Part shown: positions 14,156-19,674 of the stretch, piece by piece
Layout: the number at the start of each line of letters is the position of its first letter
Position numbering within the stretch: the stretch's first letter is position 1
Origin: JAVEYA01 sp034003745
GTDB taxonomy: Bacteria > Bacillota > Peptococcia > DRI-13 > PHAD01
Reading direction: 5' to 3'
Length of the DNA stretch: 19,674 nt
Assembly (NCBI GenBank): GCA_034003745.1
Contig: JAVEYA010000038.1
Location: 1-19,674 of the forward strand
Position numbers and translations under genes: made by a program
Notes under the pieces: generated by a model
The model's input: the letters and a program-made list of their open reading frames with translations, nothing else
Database searches by the model: none
What the model was told of the DNA's origin: nothing

Positions 14156-14189
14156 CAAAAAAGAGGCGGTGCATCAATGCACCGCCTCT
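14156..14189 (-). terminator. terminator of the sigma-54 activator gene
   Basis: A perfect 12-bp stem (AGAGGCGGTGCA with its complement) and a four-base loop are followed on the minus strand by six T residues. It starts about 17 bases past the activator stop codon. Its core GGTGC-N6-GCACC matches the dyad at 14075-14092, so the DNA may also bind the activator. Confidence 0.9.
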
Positions 14190-14205
14190 GCTGATTTGCA
14201 CCATT

Positions 14206-15606
14206 TCAAGTGCCGTTATAAGAAGTCTCGCTCAGGCCATATTTTTGCATTTTCCGGCAAACGGTGGAATGGTCGATGCCTAGAACCTCCGCAGCCTTTC
14301 TGATACTTTTTTTCTCCGCTAAGGTCTTGAGCAAAAGGTTCTTTTCCACTTCCTCCAGCACTTCTTTAAGCTTGTTGGAAGAGAGGTTGCGGACCAGATA
14401 TTCGCATTGCCGGCTTAAGCTGCGGGGTACGGCTTCCAGTCCGACCAAGTCTTCCCTGCTCATCACCAGCATCCGCTCAATAATGTTCCTGAGTTCGCGG
14501 ATATTGCCCGGCCAGTGATAACTCAACAGGCATTGGATGACTTCGGAAGAAAGCGTCGTCTGCCGGGCGAATTTTTCATTCAGCTGCCGCAGAATCATTT
14601 CCACCAGGGGCAAAATATCTTCCGGCCGTTCCCGCAAAGGAGGCACTTCAATGGGAATAATATTCAGCCGGTAATAGAGGTCTTCCCGAAACCGGCCCTT
14701 TTGCACCATTTCCTCAATATTCCGGTTGGTAGCCGCCACGATTCTGACGTCGATATGGATGGATTTGGTTCCGCCGACCCGGTGGATAGTCATATCCTGC
14801 AGAACTTCCAGGAGTTTGACCTGCAACTCCAAAGGCATTTCCCCGATCTCATCCAGGAACAAAGTGCCCTCATGGGCCAGCTCAAACATGCCGGGCTTCC
14901 CTTCCTTGCGGGCCCCGGTAAAGGCGCCGGCCTCATAGCCGAACAATTCCGCTTCCAAGAGTTCCCGGGGTATCGCCCCGCAGTTTATCTTAATGAAAGC
15001 CTGACCGGAACGCGTACTGTTGCTGTGAATAAGCCGGGCAATCACATCTTTGCCCACACCCGACTCTCCTAAAATGAGACAGGTGGAATCCACTTGGGCC
15101 GCGCGTTTGGCCAGATCCACCACCGCCTGCATGGCCTGGCTGGCTGCCACGATATGTCCCATTTCCAGCTGCTGTTCCCGCAGCAGTACTAATTCCTGAT
15201 AATATTTTTTGGAACGCTCGTCGGATTCGGAAAGCATTTTCTGCAGCTGGGAGAGCTCGGTCACATCCCGGACCGTAGTTACAACATGAACCAACTCGCC
15301 CCGCTTGTTAAAAACGGGGTTGCTGGTGACGAGCATTTCTTTGCCGTCTTTATATTTCTGGGTAAAAGTAACCGGCTGCTTTTTCTCCAGTACTTTAAGG
15401 ACGGAAGACTTGTTGATCAGACCCTGCGCCACAATATCGGCCAGATTCTGATCGACCAGCTCCCCCGCGGTCAAACCGGTGATCTGCTCATAAGCCTTGT
15501 TCACCCTGAGCCCGTTGCCATACGCGTCAGAAATATAAATGCCGTCGGAAAAGGCTTCAATGATGCTGTCCAGTTCACCGCTGTCAAAAATGTAATCTTT
15601 TTTCAA
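14206..15606 (-). CDS. PAS domain sigma-54-dependent transcriptional activator
   Basis: This bacterial enhancer-binding protein has a PAS sensor domain (about residues 10-118), a short coiled linker, a central AAA+ domain and a C-terminal Fis-type helix-turn-helix (RKAAEVLGIDHSTVCRKM). Numbered from the TTG at 15612, Walker A GESGVGKD is at 182-189, the sigma-54 contact loop GAFTGA at 229-234 and Walker B LFLDE at 251-255. These proteins hydrolyse ATP to open sigma-54 promoters; the PAS domain would sense a metabolite or redox state. No response-regulator receiver domain is present. The start is a TTG: the one at 15606 has better spacing from AGAAGG than the one at 15612, though either may be used. 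Its most likely target is the adjacent dehydrogenase gene. It lies 27 to 33 bases after the preceding small gene. Confidence 0.93.
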   Translation of the reverse strand: MKKDYIFDSGELDSIIEAFSDGIYISDAYGNGLRVNKAYEQITGLTAGELVDQNLADIVAQGLINKSSVLKVLEKKQPVTFTQKYKDGKEMLVTSNPVFNKRGELVHVVTTVRDVTELSQLQKMLSESDERSKKYYQELVLLREQQLEMGHIVAASQAMQAVVDLAKRAAQVDSTCLILGESGVGKDVIARLIHSNSTRSGQAFIKINCGAIPRELLEAELFGYEAGAFTGARKEGKPGMFELAHEGTLFLDEIGEMPLELQVKLLEVLQDMTIHRVGGTKSIHIDVRIVAATNRNIEEMVQKGRFREDLYYRLNIIPIEVPPLRERPEDILPLVEMILRQLNEKFARQTTLSSEVIQCLLSYHWPGNIRELRNIIERMLVMSREDLVGLEAVPRSLSRQCEYLVRNLSSNKLKEVLEEVEKNLLLKTLAEKKSIRKAAEVLGIDHSTVCRKMQKYGLSETSYNGT

Positions 15607-15639
15607 AACCAACGCCTTCTTTCAGATGATGCGCTGGGG

Positions 15640-16068
15640 TCAGCCTTCCAAAACAAAAAACTTTTTTAAGAGGCCTAAAACCCGGATATTTTCTCCGGAT
15701 AAATCTGTTTCATAAAAGGTAAAAAGATAATAGTTCTGCATCGTGGTAGTATATTGAGCAACCGGCCCGGCAGTCTTTTCCTCCAGATACCACAGGTACT
15801 CTTGCTCTGTGGGGTTCGAGGCCACCAGCGTCATGAGGATGAGGAAAAACGAGATAAAGAGGCCGTTTAAGGCTCTGCGCCATTTGTTCTTGGTCTCTTT
15901 TTCCCGGATTCTCTCCCGTAAGGCCAGCTCTTCTTTGGCCTTTTGTAAAAATTCCGGCGGATAGACCTTTGTGTTATGTTCCGCCACTTTCTGCCGCAAA
16001 TCTTCTTCAGTCATAAACCGGATCATTTTAATATTGATATATTTTTTGAGAATATTGTCGTCGGCCAT
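15640..16068 (-). CDS. small membrane protein, possibly DUF4359
   Basis: The product is a 142-residue hypothetical protein. Residues about 1-60 are charged and helical (rich in E, K and R), one transmembrane helix lies at about residues 68-84 (LNGLFISFFLILMTLVA), and an outer part contains NPTEQEYLWYLEEK and ends in NYYLFTFYETD and IRVLGLLKKFFVL. The pattern of a helix followed by NP-x-E-x-x-Y and a YLF-x-x-Y/LG-x-L-x-x-F ending resembles the DUF4359 family of unknown function, judged from memory. It lies just ahead of the sigma-54 activator gene on the same strand and is probably co-transcribed. The ribosome binding site before ATG 16068 is weak. No function is assigned. Confidence 0.72.
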   Translation of the reverse strand: MADDNILKKYINIKMIRFMTEEDLRQKVAEHNTKVYPPEFLQKAKEELALRERIREKETKNKWRRALNGLFISFFLILMTLVASNPTEQEYLWYLEEKTAGPVAQYTTTMQNYYLFTFYETDLSGENIRVLGLLKKFFVLEG

Positions 16069-16165
16069 ATCTGTGCGTCAACCCCACTTACTCTTCTTAA
16101 CATTTCTCAACAGCAGTCGTAAGGACAGTGTACTATATTACGGATGACTTTGCTAGGCTATAAGG

Positions 16166-16212
16166 TACTCATTTTTAGATATATTAAAATAAAAATGAGT
16201 ATATCTAAAAAT
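16166..16212. repeat. two interlocking inverted repeats upstream of the wHTH-ATPase gene
   Basis: TACTCATTTTTA (16166-16177) pairs perfectly with TAAAAATGAGTA (16190-16201). Separately, ATTTTTAGATATA (16171-16183) pairs perfectly with TATATCTAAAAAT (16200-16212). The two pairings share arms and cannot form together. As DNA they give overlapping dyads for a dimeric regulator, probably the adjacent winged-helix protein; as RNA they would be alternative hairpins. Confidence 0.6.
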
Positions 16213-16225
16213 AAATTGCAATAAT

Positions 16226-16237
16226 ATCTATATAGAT
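16226..16237. promoter_or_regulatory. ATCTATATAGAT palindrome, possible operator
   Basis: A perfect 12-base palindrome lies 14 bases past the interlocking repeats and about 75 bases before the wHTH-ATPase start. It repeats the ATCTA/TAGAT half-site seen in those repeats, suggesting a set of sites for one regulator. AT-rich TATAAT-like sequences follow, but no single promoter stands out. Confidence 0.4.
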
Positions 16238-16310
16238 GAAAATAATTTGCGTTTTTACATATAATATTATATATTTATATTGAAGTAGACTGAGAGAGGA
16301 ATAGTTATTA

Positions 16311-17357
16311 ATGAAAATGCCCCAAAAACTTATATCTATGATTAATGACTATATTATGAGTCACGTGAATGAGCATAGTACCCGTATCGTTTCTTTAACA
16401 ATGGATGAGTTTAGTATTACCCGTCCCACAGCCAACAAATATATCCGCCAACTTATTGAGGCCGGATATCTTGAGAAAACCGGCACGATGAAACGGCCGG
16501 TATATAAACTCACGAAAATAGAAAAACTACAAACTGGGATTGCAGTAGATAAAGACCTTGAGGAAGACGCCGTATATCGTAATTATATACTCCCTCTTAT
16601 ATTTAATCTGCCGGATAATATCAGAAATATTATTCAATACGGAGTAACTGAAATGGTTAATAATGTAATAGAACACTCCGGCTCAGATATCGTATATTTA
16701 GAAGTCAATGAAACTTATACGGAAATTGAATTAATAATAGGTGATAGCGGAATCGGCATATTCCAAAAAATACAAAACGATTTGGGACTTGAGTTGCCGT
16801 CTCATGCAATTTTCGAGCTTTCGAAAGGAAAATTTACTTCAGATCCTTCAAGGCATACAGGGGAAGGGATATTTTTTACTTCAAGAATTTTTGACAGTTT
16901 TGCCATCATGTCAAAAGGATTATGCTTTTTAGGTCATGAGGGTAATGACTATTTGGCTGAGAGCCGTTTAGATACATCAGAGATGAAAGGAACATTGGTT
17001 TTTATGAACATTTCCAAAGAAACAAAGACAAATATAACGGATGTCTTTAATAAGTTCAGCGATCCTGATAGCGATCCGAGTTTCCATAAAACAATTATTA
17101 GCGTAAAGCTAATGCAGTTTGAAGGAGAAGCGTTAATGTCTCGCTCTCAAGCGAGACGCCTGTTGGCCAGAGTAGATCATTTCAAAGAGGCAGTCCTTGA
17201 TTTCCAGGACGTAATTCTTATCGGGCAAGCTTTTGCCGATGAGATTTTTAGAGTATTTCAAAATGCTCATCCTGATATAAGGCTTATTTCAATAAATCAG
17301 AATCCGGATGTTGAAAGAATGATCCAGCACGTTAAACTAGAAAATGGTCTTAATTAG
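16311..17357 (+). CDS. winged-helix / GHKL ATPase / STAS-like (DUF4325) fusion protein
   Basis: This 348-residue protein has three domains. Residues about 5-67 form a winged-helix DNA-binding domain (ITRPTANKYIRQLIEAGYLEKTG). Residues about 90-235 are a GHKL/HATPase domain of anti-sigma-factor kinase type: N-box EMVNNVIEH (114-122), G1 GDSGIGI (144-150) and G2 TGEGI (183-187). Residues about 262-345 are a STAS-like DUF4325 domain with SRSQARRLLARV and the LDFQDVILIGQAFADEIFRVF block. It thus joins modules that elsewhere form a kinase and antagonist pair (SpoIIAB/SpoIIAA-like) onto a DNA-binding domain. The family is uncharacterised as far as I know. The start has GAGAGAGGAA about ten bases upstream. 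The gene is AT-rich compared with the left part of the window and has its own terminator. It may repress its own promoter through the upstream dyads. Confidence 0.85.
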   Translation: MKMPQKLISMINDYIMSHVNEHSTRIVSLTMDEFSITRPTANKYIRQLIEAGYLEKTGTMKRPVYKLTKIEKLQTGIAVDKDLEEDAVYRNYILPLIFNLPDNIRNIIQYGVTEMVNNVIEHSGSDIVYLEVNETYTEIELIIGDSGIGIFQKIQNDLGLELPSHAIFELSKGKFTSDPSRHTGEGIFFTSRIFDSFAIMSKGLCFLGHEGNDYLAESRLDTSEMKGTLVFMNISKETKTNITDVFNKFSDPDSDPSFHKTIISVKLMQFEGEALMSRSQARRLLARVDHFKEAVLDFQDVILIGQAFADEIFRVFQNAHPDIRLISINQNPDVERMIQHVKLENGLN

Positions 17358-17373
17358 GAAGTCTTAAAACAAC

Positions 17374-17420
17374 AAAGCCGAGAGCCCAGTATTCATACAG
17401 GCTCTCGGCTTTTGTGTTTT
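17374..17420. terminator. terminator after the wHTH-ATPase gene
   Basis: AAAGCCGAGAGCC (17374-17386) pairs perfectly with GGCTCTCGGCTTT (17400-17412), with a 13-base loop and T-rich sequence beyond. A weaker T-rich tract also follows on the minus strand, so it may serve the convergent hydrolase operon too. Confidence 0.88.
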
Positions 17421-17447
17421 ACTCCCACTCGCTCACGAGGAGCGTTT

Positions 17448-17467
17448 TCTAAACGATTTTGTTTAGA
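17448..17467. repeat. TCTAAAC-N6-GTTTAGA inverted repeat in convergent spacer
   Basis: Perfect seven-base arms are separated by GATTTT in the spacer between the two convergent genes. Further on, TTGTTGCC occurs twice as a direct repeat (17530-17537 and 17541-17548). No gene is seen in 17421-17552. The repeats could mark an old recombination junction at the edge of the AT-rich segment, but nothing proves it. Confidence 0.4.
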
Positions 17468-17552
17468 TAATATGGTTCGTGGTATTCTGATTATCTTTAT
17501 TATCCATAGCGCAAGGGCTATCCGATTTTTTGTTGCCAGATTGTTGCCGCAC

Positions 17553-18425
17553 TCATTCTATTGCAACATATAAGAATAGAGAATTATCATTTTGATATCC
17601 AAACTTTACTGTTACCGCTCCATCTGAATTAGTTGTTAAGCATTTTCTGGTAGAGCTTGTCCCGTCACGTTTATGCACTGTCCATCCCCGGCTTTTTTGT
17701 GAATATCGAGCGTTTGCGCTTGTATCACAGTACCGACCGTCAGAGACAATGGAAATACGCGGGTTCACTTTATTAACAAAATCAGCATAATAGCCCGATT
17801 CACGACCATGATGTGGCGCCAAAAGTATATCAGCATTTTGAACAGTTGATACAAAGCCACTTTCTTTCATTAAAACCTCAAAGGATGCACTTTCATTATC
17901 ACCCGGTATAACAATTTTACTTCCAGCATATTCAAACACTGTTATTGCACTGAAATTATTGAAATTATTATGGTCACAATTTGAGGTGCTAAATCTCTTT
18001 ATTGAGACCCCTCCCCAATTATCCGGTTTGTCAGGGTTATCATAGCTATCCGAAGATATAGCAGCGTTATATCCATTATTGATCTCACAATATTTCTGAA
18101 ACTTCGCTTTATCTTTTTCTTGAACACCAGCCATAACCTCGTCATTCGTTAGAGCCGTAGGTCTCCATAGCACTTTTGGGCTTAAAGAATCAAAATTAAG
18201 AATATCATCAATATGATCTCGATGTGGGTGCGTAATTATGACATAATCCAATTGGGTTATACCATAGTTTGCTTTTAGGTGTTTAAGAGGGCTAAATCCT
18301 GCATTGCTTCCCGAATAATCACCTGTACCAAGGTCAATCACAATATGACGATTATTCGGCGTTTTAACATATGTAGCATACCCGTGCTGCACATCCCAAA
18401 ATACCATTTCAACCTGTCTACTCAT
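17553..18425 (-). CDS. ComEC/Rec2-like metallo-beta-lactamase-fold hydrolase
   Basis: The product is a 290-residue stand-alone metallo-beta-lactamase-fold protein. The metal site is visible as THPHRDH (H66, H68, D70, H71), followed by D176 in IPGDNES and H205/H206 in APHHGRESG. The order and spacing resemble the soluble nuclease-like domain of the competence protein ComEC. There is no signal peptide and no membrane segment. Known relatives cut nucleic acids or phosphodiesters; the substrate here is unknown. The frame extends upstream of ATG 18425, but this ATG has GGGGAGTG at proper spacing and starts the conserved region (VEMVFWDVQHGYATYV). It follows a four-helix membrane protein by 34 bases and probably shares an operon with it and hsdR, suggesting a defence-linked effector or membrane-tethered nuclease. 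That role is inference. Confidence 0.87.
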   Translation of the reverse strand: MSRQVEMVFWDVQHGYATYVKTPNNRHIVIDLGTGDYSGSNAGFSPLKHLKANYGITQLDYVIITHPHRDHIDDILNFDSLSPKVLWRPTALTNDEVMAGVQEKDKAKFQKYCEINNGYNAAISSDSYDNPDKPDNWGGVSIKRFSTSNCDHNNFNNFSAITVFEYAGSKIVIPGDNESASFEVLMKESGFVSTVQNADILLAPHHGRESGYYADFVNKVNPRISIVSDGRYCDTSANARYSQKSRGWTVHKRDGTSSTRKCLTTNSDGAVTVKFGYQNDNSLFLYVAIE

Positions 18426-18459
18426 CGCGTAACACTCCCCGTATATAATTTTTACGCAC

Positions 18460-18972
18460 TCATTCAACATCTTCCTTCTGCTCAACACGCACAGCATGTT
18501 CCACTCTTTTTCTAATATAGTTAGTTTGCTTTCTAAATGATAGCAAAAAAATCACCAACAGCAAACCTGCAATAATAAACGGAGTAGCATAAGACAATGC
18601 CTGTAAATGTCGCTCAGCAATAGTATATAATTTTACGAATATAATTAGCAGCCCACTGGCAGCAATCGTCCGATATAGATTATTTGTTTCTAAAAGAATA
18701 TCTATTTTTTTATCCTTTTTGCTCGCCACAATATAATCATTATAATCTGCATAAGAAATAAGCTTCACCCTTTTGGTAATAGGTTCTATAACAATAGAGC
18801 CTACCCGACTAAGGACCATGCCTATAAAATAATATATAAATAGGTTCTCCACTACGCTATCACTTAGAATATCAATAGAGCAAATACTATAGAGTAAAAA
18901 GCAGAAAAAACTACCTGGGATCAAATTGTTGAGTAAATTGTACGAACTCAATTTTTCTAAAAGCTTATCCAT
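18460..18972 (-). CDS. four-helix membrane protein of unknown function
   Basis: This 170-residue protein has two pairs of likely transmembrane helices at about residues 16-36, 43-63, 104-121 and 128-146. A charged cytoplasmic-type loop lies between the pairs (SKKDKKIDILLE), and the C-terminal tail is highly charged. The N-terminus has a short amphipathic stretch before an LIPG turn. I do not recognise a named family with certainty. ATG 18972 is chosen because GAGGTGA lies five bases upstream; a longer form from 19035 would overlap the end of hsdR. It is 28 bases after hsdR and 34 bases before the metallo-beta-lactamase-fold gene. A plausible role is membrane anchor or membrane-acting partner for that hydrolase. 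Confidence 0.8.
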   Translation of the reverse strand: MDKLLEKLSSYNLLNNLIPGSFFCFLLYSICSIDILSDSVVENLFIYYFIGMVLSRVGSIVIEPITKRVKLISYADYNDYIVASKKDKKIDILLETNNLYRTIAASGLLIIFVKLYTIAERHLQALSYATPFIIAGLLLVIFLLSFRKQTNYIRKRVEHAVRVEQKEDVE

Positions 18973-19000
18973 GTTTTTCACCTCGGATCGATATTCTTTC

Positions 19001-19674
19001 TTACGCCACCATCGCGTTCCGGTTAATCCCTTCAATCACAGCCCGTAAATCCATAAACACCGCCACACCATTAAACAACTCACTGATGTCGCCCTTATCT
19101 GTAAACGGGCTTTCCTGCAACACCGATAAATCTTTCATCATACCGTTTTTCACGATATAGTTAACAACCTGCCGGACGAAATACATTTGCCTGCTGTCTA
19201 ATCCGGCATCGTTCAGGAATTGTGAAAAGGCTTCGTTTGCTGCTTTCTGTGTCAAACCAACAATGGAACGCACCAGCTCGCCCAGCGGAGTTTTCCCATA
19301 CTGCGCGTCATATTGCTCTTTGGTACCCAGCTCATTCCATAGAATATCTTCAAGCGAACGCACATCCTTACCTGTCAGCGGCTCGTTCCCTTTTAGCTTG
19401 GCAATAGCCGGAATACTCTGGTGTTGGAGGATATAGTAGTTGACCTTCTTCTTGTAGTTGGCCAGATCATCGTTGTCCAACTGGGATTCTCTCCACTCCA
19501 TGGATAAAACATCATCCGTGAAGTCAGTATCATAGCGCACCCGGTCTTTCTCCGGTATGAACTTAATCAAATCCCGCAGTTTCAGCCGGATGTCCTCATA
19601 ATCCGCAAAACCAGCCCGATCCAGATAATCATTATGTACGATTTGCTCAATAAGGTCCAGCTGCTGTGCAACGG
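19001..19674 (-). CDS. hsdR: type I restriction endonuclease subunit R, C-terminal part (partial)
   Basis: The reading frame runs off the right edge of the window; about 223 C-terminal residues are present. The sequence LEDILWNELGTKEQYDAQYG, followed by PLGELVRSIVGL, KEAF-like NEAFSQFL, QMYFVRQVVNYIVKNGMM and SPFTD, matches the C-terminal helical domain of EcoEI-type HsdR subunits, which bind the methyltransferase core. The motor and nuclease domains would lie outside the window. HsdR translocates DNA with ATP and cleaves unmethylated DNA far from the recognition site. That it is followed closely by a membrane protein and a metallo-beta-lactamase-fold hydrolase on the same strand suggests a defence operon with extra effectors. 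The base composition is less AT-rich than that of the next two genes. Confidence 0.87.
   Translation of the reverse strand, partial: VAQQLDLIEQIVHNDYLDRAGFADYEDIRLKLRDLIKFIPEKDRVRYDTDFTDDVLSMEWRESQLDNDDLANYKKKVNYYILQHQSIPAIAKLKGNEPLTGKDVRSLEDILWNELGTKEQYDAQYGKTPLGELVRSIVGLTQKAANEAFSQFLNDAGLDSRQMYFVRQVVNYIVKNGMMKDLSVLQESPFTDKGDISELFNGVAVFMDLRAVIEGINRNAMVA

Noticed and set aside
18973..19035. Longer start for the membrane protein, overlapping the hsdR end
   Set aside because: GAGGTGA lies just before ATG 18972, and the extra residues are basic and not membrane-like.

Overview
The window looks like a chromosomal segment of an anaerobic Firmicute, most likely a clostridial or Peptococcales-type bacterium. 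The evidence is a canonical T-box leader, strong AGGAGG ribosome binding sites, TTG and GTG starts, intrinsic terminators, an SdpR/SdpI pair, a sigma-54 activator, and an activase of the 2-hydroxyacyl-CoA dehydratase type, which is typical of strict anaerobes. No tRNA, rRNA, CRISPR array or complete insertion sequence was seen.

Left part (1-4990): a DegV-family lipid-binding protein and an MFS transporter read rightward. They converge on a leftward 515-aa uridine-kinase-like P-loop kinase through a shared terminator. The kinase diverges from an sdpR-sdpI pair, and the two -35 boxes overlap almost completely.

Middle-left (4988-9950): a leftward operon holds a TetR-type repressor, two HgdB-like (DUF2229-type) proteins joined by ATGA overlaps, an HgdC-like ATPase activase, and a third HgdB-like protein. 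The third gene is separated from the others by a terminator-like hairpin that buries its own Shine-Dalgarno. An inverted pair of GGGACA-type palindromic repeats flanks it. Together this is a candidate ATP-driven low-potential reductase or dehydratase system of unknown substrate.

Middle-right (10090-16068): reading leftward there are a DUF4359-like small membrane protein, a PAS-AAA-Fis sigma-54 activator, and a short-chain dehydrogenase. The dehydrogenase sits behind a perfect -24/-12 promoter with dyad sites upstream. Next come a T-box leader with a UUC (Phe) specifier, a phenylacetate-CoA ligase and a class I aminotransferase. A phenylalanine T-box on a phenylacetate-CoA ligase points to phenylalanine synthesis from phenylacetate (reductive carboxylation followed by transamination) rather than phenylacetate breakdown. 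This is the most interesting signal in the window.

Right part (16080-19674): an AT-rich, probably accessory segment. A rightward winged-helix/GHKL-ATPase/STAS-like (DUF4325) fusion sits behind several dyads. Converging on it is the end of a defence-type operon: the C-terminus of a type I restriction HsdR subunit (cut by the window edge), a four-helix membrane protein and a ComEC-like metallo-beta-lactamase-fold hydrolase.
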